A DNA stretch of 64,000 nt from Paenibacillus amylolyticus (lineage in GTDB: Bacteria > Bacillota > Bacilli > Paenibacillales > Paenibacillaceae): assembly GCF_003719335.1 (NCBI RefSeq), contig NZ_RIAS01000001.1, forward strand, positions 248,001 to 312,000. The letters run 5' to 3'. The notes under the pieces were generated by a model. The model was not told the origin of the DNA. It was given only the letters and a program-made list of their open reading frames with translations, and did not search any database. This document shows positions 56,064 to 64,000 of this stretch, in pieces (the first letter of the stretch is position 1; every line of letters begins with the position of its first letter). Made by a program: the position numbers and the translations under genes.

Positions 56064-56669
56064 ATGAGCTATGAGCAACTTTCAAAAGAAGAACGGTTTT
56101 CACTAGATATCCGAAGAACTTATCTTTTGGGGATGTATATGAATGAATGGGGTATGCCCGAGAGCAGAATCGTACTTTCCAAAACAGAGCGAAGCATTCA
56201 TGTGGAGATATACTATTTCCCTGCAACGTTGCAGTCTGAGATATCCCGGTTTGTCACTGTAGGTTTGTCTCAAGCTACCCGCCCTACAGGGGAACGAGTC
56301 TCCGCAGAGTGGATGCTTGCGTTGCCTTCCGATTTAGGCGGTGTAAGCGTAGCACGTATCAACACCTACTTGGCCGATATCATTACGCATCATATCGAAA
56401 ATGCTCCAAATTCGGATATCCCGCGCGTGATGAAATCAAGTCCGCTAGCACCCACAGAATGGAATGCAACTGCCTTGTTAATTGACGAATTGCGAGGAGA
56501 AAACGAATCTCTCGAACTTATTCACATTGGCCAGGAGACAATCCCTCTGTTGTGGGTCATTCCGATTACTGCTAAAGAAGCGGATTTAATTCTAGAACAA
56601 GGGATTGAGGAGTTCGATACCCATGTGGAGAGTTCGGACTATTCAATTATTGATCCTCAGCGTCCTTAG
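56064..56669 (+). CDS. Suppressor-of-fused-domain protein
   Basis: A 201-residue SUFU-domain protein (related to the bacterial YqcF/SUFU families). Features: a basic/hydrophobic N-terminus (LDIRRTYLLGMYMNEWG), the central VGLSQATRPTGERVSAEWML and the C-terminal IPLLWVIPITAKEADLIL. In other bacteria SUFU proteins act as immunity or regulatory partners, often to toxins, but no toxin is beside this one. AGGAG lies seven bases before the ATG at 56064; a TTG two codons earlier is less likely. Confidence 0.8.
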   Translation: MSYEQLSKEERFSLDIRRTYLLGMYMNEWGMPESRIVLSKTERSIHVEIYYFPATLQSEISRFVTVGLSQATRPTGERVSAEWMLALPSDLGGVSVARINTYLADIITHHIENAPNSDIPRVMKSSPLAPTEWNATALLIDELRGENESLELIHIGQETIPLLWVIPITAKEADLILEQGIEEFDTHVESSDYSIIDPQRP

Positions 56670-56730
56670 ACGAGCGGAACAGTGCAAGTCCAGAGATTGA
56701 GAATCCAAAACTAACGCTCCCTCTACATAT

Positions 56731-56775
56731 CAAAGGGCTGCCCCTAGTTCATTAGTAACCTTTGGGAACAGCCCT
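56731..56775 (-). terminator. Probable terminator after the 199-residue hypothetical gene
   Basis: On the minus strand AGGGCTG and CAGCCCT form the base of a 45-base hairpin followed by TT. The T tract is short. Confidence 0.55.
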
Positions 56776-56809
56776 CTTCTATAAGAGTGATGCTTCAATA
56801 CGCTTTTCC

Positions 56810-57409
56810 TCATCCTTCCAGCATCAGCAGATGCCCGGATAATCGCTGCAGCGCTTCACGGCAGGCGTTGGCCTTCTCTTTATTATCGATCTGCACAGCA
56901 TCATACAGACGCTCCAGTTCATCATCGATCTCCATACGCAGCAGCATCAGCCGTTCTTCGCCTTCGCGCGAGAGGAACATTTCTTCCATCTCTTCCGCCG
57001 TAGGCGCAGGTTCTTTTTGAAAAATGACGCGTTGCTTGAATCCCGATACTTCGACCAGACGAATCACTTCACCAAATAAAATATTTTCTACTGTCATCTG
57101 CTGATCCTTGAAGCGTTTCACCACAGCATGGCCGCGTGTATCGCCAATCAGCTTCTCCAACCACTCTGCGAGCTTGGCGTCCTTGATCAGATAATCTCCT
57201 GTCATTTTATAATTCCCACTGCGTGTTTGTTGAAAACGGAGCTTTACCAGCTTACGTCCGGTGCGGACTGACAGGATAAAGAAGGATTCGTCCTCGCTCC
57301 AATATAGTGAATACCCCTCACGAATTAGGTCTTTGATTAGATTTTGGATATGCCGACGGTTGAACCGCAGCTCCAGATTGCAATATTCAACTTCATAACT
57401 CTTGTTCAC
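56810..57409 (-). CDS. Conserved hypothetical protein, 199 residues
   Basis: I do not recognise the family. The N-terminus (NKSYEVEYCNLELRFNRRHI) and a central region with IREGYSLYWSEDESFFILSV look like an alpha/beta fold; the C-terminus has a strongly acidic helical stretch (EEMEEMFLSREGEERLMLLR). No signal peptide, membrane helix or metal motif. The GTG ending at 57409 is chosen because GGAGG stands seven bases before it; the longer frame from 57457 begins with TTG and has no Shine-Dalgarno. Confidence 0.65.
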   Translation of the reverse strand: MNKSYEVEYCNLELRFNRRHIQNLIKDLIREGYSLYWSEDESFFILSVRTGRKLVKLRFQQTRSGNYKMTGDYLIKDAKLAEWLEKLIGDTRGHAVVKRFKDQQMTVENILFGEVIRLVEVSGFKQRVIFQKEPAPTAEEMEEMFLSREGEERLMLLRMEIDDELERLYDAVQIDNKEKANACREALQRLSGHLLMLEG

Positions 57410-57836
57410 GGCACTCCCTCCATCTGTACCGGATTTGCTCCGGCCCTCATGTTTCAAGCGCTTGTGTTACATCGGCTTACCCTATTTTATACTTCATTTT
57501 ATGTAAGGGTACTTGGTTATTTGACTATTTTTCACGGAATACGAATCCGAATTGAAGCTTTCCGCAGATGCACAGGGGCAAGCCCCCGGAAATTCATCGT
57601 ATAACGGACGCAAAAGGAAGAAAATGCAGTTGACTTTCTAAGGGGCACAGAAAAAATTCGAAGCTCTTCTGCTCCAATCGTACAAGTGTCGAAATCATGA
57701 TCATTGTGTTGTGCAGCTGAGATATCTCACTTCATTTGCACTAATTGACGACTCCCAGGCATCACAACACATCAAAAAAAGAAGATCCATAAACCCTGAT
57801 CAGGGTTTATGGATCTCCTATTTTACTATCCTTCAT
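57410..57836. other. Intergenic region before the MFS gene (no gene seen)
   Basis: About 370 bases outside genes on both strands. The MFS terminator lies at its right end. The rest has no frame with a Shine-Dalgarno, no tRNA-like fold and no clear repeat. It should contain the promoter of the 199-residue hypothetical gene near 57480-57530, which I could not resolve. Confidence 0.4.
57774..57816 (-). terminator. Terminator after the MFS gene (perfect 34-base palindrome)
   Basis: Positions 57783-57816 are a perfect palindrome, AGATCCATAAACCCTGA and its complement, followed on the minus strand by seven T. Confidence 0.88.
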
Positions 57837-59147
57837 CTATCCAGCAGGTGCGGTACGGTAAGGCTTACGTGCCAAGACAAAGTGAACGACGAAAAGTCCT
57901 GCCATCACAAGAGCGCTCGCGATAAACGGGGCCGGATGACTGATGTGATCCCACAACAACCCCGACACAATAGGACCAAAAACCATACCCGAACCTTGCA
58001 AAGTAAGGAAAAATCCCCAAATCGCCCCCCGTTCCCCTTCTGGAATCAGTGTGGCAACAAATGCATTCCAAGCCGGAAGAATCATCGCATAACTTACGCC
58101 CACAAGCATTACAATGCCAAAAACAACAGGAATGGCTGTCACTGTCGAGAAAACAAACAAACTTGCTGCCGCCATCAAAAACCCAACATTCAGGAACGGC
58201 TTCGTACCGAATTTGTCCACCATTTTCCCAACAGGAAGCAGTGCGATGACGGTAATCCCCCCTCCTGCAATGAGCAGCAGACTGTACAGATTGGGTGAGA
58301 TATTTAGATCTGTTCGTGTATACAGCGTAATGACAGGGCTAAGCAGACCAATCACAAATGACTGCATAAACAGCGCTGGATAGACAAGCGGATTGACATT
58401 GAGCGTGCTGCGCACCCGGTGTAATGTACGCTTTACGCTCTGTTGCAACCGAATAAACGGGGTAAGAAGATTCGGCTTGGCTGGATATTTCTGATTTGTG
58501 GACATTCGGTCTTCTCCAGCATCTCCCGCTTCTGCTGCTTGTCCCCCCTGGGCCACAACGCGGCCCGGAAGAATCATAGCGACCAGGATGACCAGAATTG
58601 CACATCCCATGAGAACGAGGAAGATTGTACGGTAATCATGATTGGTCCGCTCCAGCAGCCAGTTCATACCGACAGGCCCGAGCCCCGTGCCTCCCAAAGC
58701 CGCCATTTCCAGAGCCCCCATCGCTGTTCCATTTTTGTTCTGCGGGCCTGACATCGCAGTTACTCCCGTCATTGCGCAGGGCCACAAGGGCGACGTACCG
58801 ATTCCGAGAATGAGACAAGCCATAGACAGCCCGACGGCACTTTTGAGAAAAAGAATCATGATAACGGCAATCAAAGTACAGATCAGAGCCGTTACCATCG
58901 TGGCGCGGAAGCCGATTCGTTCTGCTGCCCAGCCTGAAGGGGCTCTGAACAGATTATCTCCCAGATACTGAAGAGCAAATGCTACGCCAATAACACCAGC
59001 AGACAACCCCAGAATATTATCCATGTATACGGGGAGAACAGCGACCAGCAGCGCCCCCTTGATGATCTCCACCAGAAAAAGTGTCAGCCACATCGCGATA
59101 AAAAAAGGCGATCTCAGTATCTTGGCTGGTTTGATGTCGGTTTGCAT
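57837..59147 (-). CDS. Major facilitator superfamily transporter
   Basis: A 436-residue MFS transporter with twelve membrane segments. The N-terminal half has MWLTLFLVEIIKGALLVAVL, and the loop between TM2 and TM3 holds FRAPSGWAAERIGFRATMVT. The C-terminal half includes GVSYAMILPAWNAFVATLIP and GERGAIWGFFLTLQGSGMVF. Substrate unknown; the pattern is like drug or sugar-phosphate efflux permeases. The ATG ending at 59147 has AAGGGG upstream; an in-frame start at 59171 would be too early. Divergent from speA. Confidence 0.9.
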   Translation of the reverse strand: MQTDIKPAKILRSPFFIAMWLTLFLVEIIKGALLVAVLPVYMDNILGLSAGVIGVAFALQYLGDNLFRAPSGWAAERIGFRATMVTALICTLIAVIMILFLKSAVGLSMACLILGIGTSPLWPCAMTGVTAMSGPQNKNGTAMGALEMAALGGTGLGPVGMNWLLERTNHDYRTIFLVLMGCAILVILVAMILPGRVVAQGGQAAEAGDAGEDRMSTNQKYPAKPNLLTPFIRLQQSVKRTLHRVRSTLNVNPLVYPALFMQSFVIGLLSPVITLYTRTDLNISPNLYSLLLIAGGGITVIALLPVGKMVDKFGTKPFLNVGFLMAAASLFVFSTVTAIPVVFGIVMLVGVSYAMILPAWNAFVATLIPEGERGAIWGFFLTLQGSGMVFGPIVSGLLWDHISHPAPFIASALVMAGLFVVHFVLARKPYRTAPAG

Positions 59148-59251
59148 TCTTTTTCCCCTTTCAAGGTTCATTTACCGGTCCTCTACACATAGTGTAACCG
59201 GGGACATGACAAGCAAATCTCACCAATTCAAAAATTTGTCGTTCATACCGC

Positions 59252-59279
59252 TTGCATTCAGTGCTTATTTTGCTATACT
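59252..59279 (+). promoter_or_regulatory. Sigma-A promoter of speA
   Basis: TTGCAT, 16 bases and TATACT with an extended TGC before it, 34 bases before the start. Confidence 0.65.
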
Positions 59280-59312
59280 CATCTTTGTTTACCATTTTAC
59301 TTAGGAAGGGTT

Positions 59313-60800
59313 GTGACAGCACTGATGAATCACCACCGTACGCCGCTGTTTACCGCTTTGAAAAATCACGCGGCACTCAATCCCGTACAGTTTCACATTC
59401 CGGGACATAAAAAAGGATTGGGAGCGGATACCGAATTCCGTGAATTTATTGGCGATAACGCCTTCTCCATAGATTTAATCAACATCGCACCACTGGATGA
59501 CCTGCATCAACCGACAGCTGTCATTCGGGAAGCACAGATGCTTGCCGCAGATGCCTTTGGAGCCGATTATACCTATTTTAGTGTACAGGGTACAAGCAGT
59601 GCGATTATGACGATGATTCTATCGGTATGCGGACCTGGGGACAAAATCATCGTGCCCCGCAACGTGCACAAATCCGTCCTGTCTGCCATTATTTTCTCAG
59701 GAGCCAAACCCGTATTCGTTTCTCCTGCACAGGATGTTAACCTTGGCATTGATCACGGTGTGACCATCCAATCCATTCGCCGTGCGCTTGAGCGGCACCC
59801 GGATGCCAAAGCTTTGTTGGTCATTAACCCAACCTATTACGGTGTATGTACAGACCTGAAGTCCATCGTAGAGCTGGCTCACAGCTATCAAGTGCCCGTT
59901 CTGGTAGATGAAGCACACGGGGTACTCATTCATTTCCATGAGGATCTGCCGCTGTCTGCAATGGCCGCTGGAGCCGATATGGCTGCAACAAGTGTGCACA
60001 AGCTTGGTGGTTCGATGACACAGAGCTCGGTGCTGAATCTGAACACCAAGAACGGGTTCGTCAACCCACAACGTGTACAGACCATCTTGAGCCTGCTGAC
60101 ATCCACATCCACGTCATACGTATTGCTTGCATCACTGGACACTTCCAGACGTAATCTGGCGCTCCATGGTCATGAGATTGCACAAAAGGCCATTGACCTT
60201 GCGGAGTTTGCAAGGCGTACGATCAATGACATTGATGGCTTGTACTGTTTCGGAAAAGAACTGTTAGGCACAGAAGCCACTTTCAATTATGATCCAACGA
60301 AAGTCACGATTCATGTGCGCCATCTCGGCATTACAGGCTACGAGACCGAGAACTGGCTGCGTGAGCATTATAACATCGAAGTTGAGCTTAGCGACATGTA
60401 CAATATTCTGTGCCTCATCACGCCAGGTGATACAGATGACAGCGTGAATATCTTGCTGAGCGCGCTACAGGATTTGTCCCGTACGTATTATCAAGTCAAT
60501 CCTGCGCATGAACTGGTTGTCAAAGTGCCAGACATCCCTCAGCTGATGCTGACACCGCGTGATGCCTTTTATGGAGATACCGAGGTCATTCCTTTCAAGG
60601 AGTCCGCAGGACGCATTATCTCGGAGTTCATCTATGTGTACCCGCCAGGGATTCCAATCCTGCTTCCGGGCGAGGTAATTACACAAGAAAATATCGATTA
60701 TATCATTGATCATGTTGAGGTCGGACTGCCCGTTAAAGGACCCGAAGACCGTAGTGTAACTAATGTCAAAGTCATCGTGGAAGCTGACGCTATTTTCTAG
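59313..60800 (+). CDS. speA: Arginine decarboxylase (SpeA, PLP-dependent, fold type I)
   Basis: SpeA makes agmatine for polyamine synthesis. The 495-residue protein closely follows B. subtilis SpeA: HIPGHKKGLGADTEFREFIG, DLINIAPLDDLHQPTAVI, VQGTSSAIMTMI, LVINPTYYGVCTDLKSIVEL, and the PLP lysine K230 in ATSVHKLGGSMTQSS. The C-terminal domain carries YPPGIPILLPGEVI. The start is a GTG: AGGAAGG is six bases before 59313, while the next ATG at 59325 is too far away. Terminator 60817-60847. Confidence 0.95.
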   Translation: MTALMNHHRTPLFTALKNHAALNPVQFHIPGHKKGLGADTEFREFIGDNAFSIDLINIAPLDDLHQPTAVIREAQMLAADAFGADYTYFSVQGTSSAIMTMILSVCGPGDKIIVPRNVHKSVLSAIIFSGAKPVFVSPAQDVNLGIDHGVTIQSIRRALERHPDAKALLVINPTYYGVCTDLKSIVELAHSYQVPVLVDEAHGVLIHFHEDLPLSAMAAGADMAATSVHKLGGSMTQSSVLNLNTKNGFVNPQRVQTILSLLTSTSTSYVLLASLDTSRRNLALHGHEIAQKAIDLAEFARRTINDIDGLYCFGKELLGTEATFNYDPTKVTIHVRHLGITGYETENWLREHYNIEVELSDMYNILCLITPGDTDDSVNILLSALQDLSRTYYQVNPAHELVVKVPDIPQLMLTPRDAFYGDTEVIPFKESAGRIISEFIYVYPPGIPILLPGEVITQENIDYIIDHVEVGLPVKGPEDRSVTNVKVIVEADAIF

Positions 60801-60816
60801 AATGGCACGAAAAGTG

Positions 60817-60847
60817 AAGGACCGGGTCTATCACCTGGTCCTTTTTG
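60817..60847 (+). terminator. Terminator after speA
   Basis: AAGGACCGGGT and ACCTGGTCCTT form an 11-bp stem with one mismatch, then five T. Confidence 0.88.
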
Positions 60848-60899
60848 ATTTTCATTTTTTGTGACTCTCCGTACCAACCTGACAATCCAAACCAACAAC

Positions 60900-60930
60900 A
60901 AAAGACCCCCTGAAATTCAAGGAGTCCTTG
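60900..60930 (-). terminator. Probable terminator after the DUF1292 gene
   Basis: On the minus strand AAGGACTCCTTGAA and TTCAGGGGGTCTT make an imperfect stem followed by TTGTTG. Confidence 0.5.
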
Positions 60931-60951
60931 TGTCATATTCCAAAAGAATGA

Positions 60952-61269
60952 CTATTCTTGGGAAGCAACCAGTTCGTTGTATGCCGCTTCAACACGGTTC
61001 CACTCTGCTTCGTCTTCAATATTGTAGAGCACCATTTCCTCGTCTTCTTCTTCCATACGCAGGATGATGCCGTCAGCTTCAGGATTGTTGCGTTCCAGCA
61101 GAAGTGCATAAACGTGATCTTGCACGTCAAACGTTTCTACCAAAACCATCTCCACGTCTTGACCGTTCTCATCAGTCAATGTGAGAAGGATCTCTTCGTG
61201 TTCATGATCGTGATCATGGTCGTGACCGCAACCGCAGTTATCTCCATGCTCGTGTTTGTGATCGCTCAT
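60952..61269 (-). CDS. DUF1292-family protein with His/Cys-rich N-terminus
   Basis: A 105-residue protein of the DUF1292 (YrzB-like) family, function unknown. The core has ILLTLTDENGQDVEMVLVET and YALLLERNNPEADGIILRME. The N-terminus is unusual: HKHEHGDNCGCGHDHDHDHE has a run of His, Cys and acidic residues that could bind nickel, zinc or other metal. The ATG ending at 61269 has GAGG eight bases upstream; the longer frame is not supported. Its neighbours do not suggest a role. Confidence 0.85.
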   Translation of the reverse strand: MSDHKHEHGDNCGCGHDHDHDHEHEEILLTLTDENGQDVEMVLVETFDVQDHVYALLLERNNPEADGIILRMEEEDEEMVLYNIEDEAEWNRVEAAYNELVASQE

Positions 61270-61367
61270 TGTAATACCTCGCTTCATCAATAGAAAATGT
61301 GTAACCTTGCATATCGTAACATGTTCACAGAGCCAGGTCAATTTAGAAGGGCAACGTTTATTCGCCT

Positions 61368-61922
61368 TTAATCATTCAAGGCCGTAATGATTTTTTCGGC
61401 CACCAGAACATAGTTACTGTTTGCATTTTCTTTAATATGAAAACCGACCTGGTACTTGCCAGCACGACTAAAATCATAAGTGAAATCATACGTACGGAAC
61501 CAGAAGTTATCCTTCTGTGTCGTCAGATCCTGTGCTTGAATATCCTTTACCTGACCGCTCGGATCCGTTATGGTGACTTTCACGGCAGCCACGTCTGTTG
61601 TGAGACTATCGACCTGTGAGAACACATTAAATTTCAATTTGCCCACGTTGACGTTCCCAAACACAGTGTCTCCCTTGAAGAGAAAAATATGTACGTTCGG
61701 CTTAATCACCGTTACTCGCTTGTTATTATTGTCCCACCGAGTAATGCCTCCAGCCTCTCTAACAGGTACATAAGTCGTTCCATCAATCAAATAACCACCG
61801 TCAGACGCTTCCTTGCCGTTAATGAACACACGAATTTTCTCGTTCACAGAGTCCGCAAATAATAAAGACCCGCCCAGCAAGGAGAATACCATGACACATA
61901 GCAGCACTCTTTTCCATTTCAT
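61368..61922 (-). CDS. Secreted protein with copper amine oxidase N-terminal-like domain
   Basis: A 184-residue exported protein: signal peptide (VLLCVMVFSLLGGSLLFADS) followed by the stalk domain IRVFINGKEASDGGYLIDGT-TYVPVREAGG, typical of the copper amine oxidase N-terminal fold. The rest is a beta-rich domain (FHIKENANSNYVLVAEKI at the end). In Firmicutes these domains are wall-associated or surface structural parts, not amine oxidases. Good Shine-Dalgarno (GGGAGG). It sits between two small unrelated genes. Confidence 0.85.
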   Translation of the reverse strand: MKWKRVLLCVMVFSLLGGSLLFADSVNEKIRVFINGKEASDGGYLIDGTTYVPVREAGGITRWDNNNKRVTVIKPNVHIFLFKGDTVFGNVNVGKLKFNVFSQVDSLTTDVAAVKVTITDPSGQVKDIQAQDLTTQKDNFWFRTYDFTYDFSRAGKYQVGFHIKENANSNYVLVAEKIITALND

Positions 61923-62052
61923 CCCGTCAATATACCCTCCCTTGCTGTTAGCTTGTTTGTAGATTTATACTGCGAACGGCTCCACAAAGTTGCGCTGTTT
62001 TTCATCATTTTTCATTTTTTATCCAAAATATTTACCACGCTCTGGTAAACAC

Positions 62053-62084
62053 AAAAAAAGGCTATCCTGTTTTCAGGATAACCT
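62053..62084 (-). terminator. Terminator after the 66-residue hypothetical gene
   Basis: On the minus strand AGGTTATCCTG, a 4-base loop and CAGGATAGCCT form an 11-bp stem (one mismatch), then seven T. Confidence 0.88.
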
Positions 62085-62123
62085 ACTGTGTCGTTTATTA
62101 TATATACGTCATTAGACGAAGTG

Positions 62124-62324
62124 TCATGAAGATACGTGGCGAGTGAGGATACAGGGAACCCCTTTGCCAACCGCCCCGCCTTCTCTCAATCGTGCAGCAT
62201 ATTCCGTCCCTCGTAAGCAAGGTGTCTTGCAACGTTCACATACATCGGATGTGACCAGCTTCATAGATACACGCATCTTGTCACTTTTTAACGCGGGCGC
62301 TTTCTTTCCTTTTGCCTTTGCCAT
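62124..62324 (-). CDS. Small hypothetical Cys-containing protein, 66 residues
   Basis: A basic small protein beginning MAKAKGKKAPALKSDKMRVS, with DVCERCKTPCLRGTEYAARL, four Cys in total (three close together and one near the end, GVPCIL). It could bind zinc; no family recognised. The ATG ending at 62324 follows GGGGAA; a longer frame is open. Its terminator is at 62053. Confidence 0.6.
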   Translation of the reverse strand: MAKAKGKKAPALKSDKMRVSMKLVTSDVCERCKTPCLRGTEYAARLREGGAVGKGVPCILTRHVSS

Positions 62325-62398
62325 CCCGGATTCCCCATTTCCCATAATGCTGACTGAATACTGCATCATATGGGGAATCGCCCAATTGTGTGCCTACC

Positions 62399-62587
62399 TT
62401 AGAAAACGTATTTGAATACTAAAAAGATAACGAACAAAATACCACCGAGAATCAGCCAGTTGCTGATCTCCCACCATATACTTCTTCCTCCACCAGATAT
62501 GAGTTGCTGTGATTTCTCCTCATGTCGCTGCTGATGTGTGTGTGATTCGGATAAGTCTGGCGGCTTGTTAAAATCTCTAAAATCCAT
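62399..62587 (-). CDS. Small membrane protein, 62 residues
   Basis: A tail-anchored small protein: a polar N-terminus with several His (SHTHQQRHEEKSQQ) and a C-terminal membrane segment NWLILGGILFVIFLVFKYVF. AGAGG stands eight bases before the ATG at 62587. Function unknown. Confidence 0.6.
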   Translation of the reverse strand: MDFRDFNKPPDLSESHTHQQRHEEKSQQLISGGGRSIWWEISNWLILGGILFVIFLVFKYVF

Positions 62588-62780
62588 ATCATGCACCTCT
62601 CTTTCGGTGATCTTGTTTCATTTATAGGATTGCTTCAGTTCGATAAGTTTACACTTTCATGATTATTTACGACAAAATCCATACCAAAGTTTCAACATTA
62701 TTACATTCATTGAATAATAGAGTTTATGTTAACTCCATTCCATCGAAGCTGAAGTTTCAGGCGCGAAGCAAGTATATGTC

Positions 62781-62805
62781 AAAAAACCTCCGATTCCTCG
62801 GAGGT
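62781..62805 (-). terminator. Terminator after the Ohr gene
   Basis: On the minus strand ACCTCCGA, a GGAA loop and TCGGAGGT, then TTTTT. Confidence 0.9.
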
Positions 62806-62858
62806 CTTTGTCTGTTGCATTTATTTTTTCTAAAAGGAACGTTACGAAACCTGTCTTC

Positions 62859-63278
62859 TTACGCCTGCTCCACTTTAACGTTAACATTACCTTTGATCGC
62901 TTTGGAATAAGGGCAGTATTCATGTGCAAGTTTTACAAATTTTTGTGCCGTTTCTTCATCCAGACCGAGAATTTTCACTTCAAGCTCCACATCCAGCTTT
63001 ACACCACCATCTGCCGGGTCCGCTACCAGGGCAACAGTTGCAGACACTGTACTGCGCTCAATCGTTACATTGTGTTTTTTCAATTGAAATTCCAACGCAG
63101 AGTTAAAACATGCACTGTATCCTGCTGCAAACAGTTGCTCCGGGTTAGTCGCTGTTGTTACTTGACCTCCAAGTTCAGGGGGTGTAGCTACGTCCATCAT
63201 GAATACGTTATCCGGGGATTGTACGATCCCTTGGCGTCCACCTGTATTAATAACTGTCGTTTCATATAGAGTTTTCAT
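62859..63278 (-). CDS. Organic hydroperoxide resistance protein (Ohr/OsmC family)
   Basis: Ohr reduces organic hydroperoxides with two reactive cysteines. The 139-residue protein has C57 in AAGYSACFNSALEF and C122 in LAHEYCPYSKA, and the N-terminus MKTLYETTVINTGGRQG. The ATG ending at 63278 is chosen by family and by GAGGAG; the longer frame would include part of the promoter. An OhrR-like operator sits over its -10. The regulator gene ohrR is not in the window. Confidence 0.96.
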   Translation of the reverse strand: MKTLYETTVINTGGRQGIVQSPDNVFMMDVATPPELGGQVTTATNPEQLFAAGYSACFNSALEFQLKKHNVTIERSTVSATVALVADPADGGVKLDVELEVKILGLDEETAQKFVKLAHEYCPYSKAIKGNVNVKVEQA

Positions 63279-63344
63279 ATTAAAATTCTCCTCTTCCGAT
63301 TTAAGTTTGTTATATGTTTTGAACATGTCTTCTTTTATCTTGTT

Positions 63345-63382
63345 TACAAATTGATTGTACACAATTTAATTACCTTTGTAAA
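63345..63382 (-). promoter_or_regulatory. Ohr promoter and OhrR-like operator
   Basis: On the minus strand TTTACA, exactly 17 bases and TACAAT form a strong promoter. The bases around and after the spacer (GTAATTAAATTGTG then TACAATCAATTTGTA) closely resemble the B. subtilis OhrR box TACAATT-AAATTGTA repeated twice. The site covers the spacer and -10. Confidence 0.8.
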
Positions 63383-63514
63383 TAGTTTTTTAAAATAAAT
63401 GAAATAAAAAAGAGCCACCTTGTAAGGTAACTCTCTATATATTGATCTTAGGCAAAAGCATGCATGCGTTCATGCTCAAATATTTAGCAACGGAGACGGT
63501 CCGGCAACTGAATT

Positions 63515-64000
63515 CTATTTGGATGTTTCAGTTTCCTCCGTTTGTTGGGTCTTCTGTTGATTTCCCGCATTGCGGTCGAAACCTTGGCCTCGGAATCCAC
63601 CCTTCATGCCGTTTCCTTTGAGGCTATCTCCTAATTTGGTTAGATCGACCGAAGAAGCATCAATCAGTGTATCCGTACTTGCTTTTTGCCCTTCCGTAGT
63701 GGAAGGAATCGTTCCAGCAAGCTGTCCTTGAATACTCTCGGCACGCAATGTGCCCAATTTAGTCAATTCAGCAACAGCTTCTTTATACTTATCATATGTC
63801 ACAAACGCAGTCGCATCATTTCTAACGTAATCCGTAATCAGATTATCTAACGTCTGCACCGTCTGCTCAAATTTTCCGTTTGCAAAATAACCGTCCACGA
63901 TCTCTTGCAAGTAGTCATGGTACTTCTCCTTGTACTCAGGTACTTCCAGCAACTTGCTTAGAATCGGCCGCTCTTCCATCGTTACGCCTGATAATGGGGT
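63515..64000 (-). CDS. CotH-family spore coat protein (3' part, 162 codons, cut by window edge)
   Basis: The window holds the C-terminal 162 codons; the frame stays open to 64000. The segment RPILSKLLEVPEYKEKYHDY and LQEIVDGYFANGKFEQTVQT matches the C-terminal part of CotH kinases, which phosphorylate spore coat proteins. The end is a Gly/Gln-rich, low-complexity tail (GGFRGQGFDRNAGNQQKTQQ) without a known role. The kinase core lies outside the window. Confidence 0.75.
   Translation of the reverse strand, partial: TPLSGVTMEERPILSKLLEVPEYKEKYHDYLQEIVDGYFANGKFEQTVQTLDNLITDYVRNDATAFVTYDKYKEAVAELTKLGTLRAESIQGQLAGTIPSTTEGQKASTDTLIDASSVDLTKLGDSLKGNGMKGGFRGQGFDRNAGNQQKTQQTEETETSK

Noticed and set aside
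1..64000. tRNA, rRNA, CRISPR, prophage or transposase genes
   Set aside because: No sequence with the expected features was seen anywhere in the window; a covariance or profile search would settle it.

Overview
The window is a continuous piece of a Bacillales chromosome, most likely Paenibacillus. Evidence: the gene order rqcH(yloA) / yloB / yicC(yloC) - remA - gmk - rpoZ - coaBC - priA matches the Bacillus core order. Bacillales-specific small proteins are present (YlbF, YlbG, YlaN, YtxJ, RemA, Crh/HPr-like, YugN). A CotH-type spore coat gene runs off the right edge. PBP1A carries C-terminal fibronectin type III domains and there is a copper-amine-oxidase-N stalk protein, both common in Paenibacillus. 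I see no rRNA, tRNA, CRISPR array, phage or transposase gene. Almost all sequence is ordinary chromosomal backbone with short intergenic gaps and many intrinsic terminators.

Layout. 1-12.4 kb (minus strand): Ca2+ P-type ATPase, dapF, a homocysteine methyltransferase/MTHFR fusion, yicC, remA, gmk, rpoZ, coaBC, priA. A ~160 bp structured repeat-like element lies between rpoZ and coaBC. 12.7-15.2 kb (plus): rqcH and a GNAT acetyltransferase. 15.2-23.7 kb (minus): PHP phosphoesterase, LysR regulator, ylbF/ylbG, an XPB-type helicase with a helicase-associated partner, and an M20 amidohydrolase. 23.9-27.2 kb: yugN, an SEDS (FtsW/RodA) gene, an Asp23 protein and a Ca2+/H+ exchanger. 27.4-32.5 kb (minus): ylaN, a shortened HPr-like protein, an M29 aminopeptidase, a lipoprotein and a GAF-GAF-GGDEF cyclase. 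33-39.2 kb (plus): rpsD with a long leader, a chemoreceptor, PBP1A.

39.5-49.7 kb is a carbon-metabolism neighbourhood. acsA and acuA are divergent, with a near-consensus CcpA site (cre) between them. ccpA itself follows, with mtnN, ytxJ and a PTS operon (EIICBA-ptsI, no ptsH). AcuA is the known acetyltransferase that inactivates AcsA, so this region encodes an enzyme, its modifier and its probable transcriptional regulator within about 5 kb.

49.8-64 kb: a secreted beta-propeller protein, CoA-binding protein, aroA, rhodanese, aroK, gnd, a SUFU-domain protein, an MFS transporter, speA, a DUF1292 protein with a His-rich head, several small proteins, an Ohr peroxidase under an OhrR-like operator, and the 3' part of a cotH-like gene.

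Most start codons were set from visible Shine-Dalgarno sequences; several differ from the longest open frame (gmk, remA, rqcH, ccpA, aroK, ohr, DUF1292 and others). The observations I rate highest are the structured repeat near rpoZ, the XPB/partner pair, the HPr-like protein lacking the phosphorylatable histidine, and the cre and OhrR regulatory sites. None of these proves a wholly new system.
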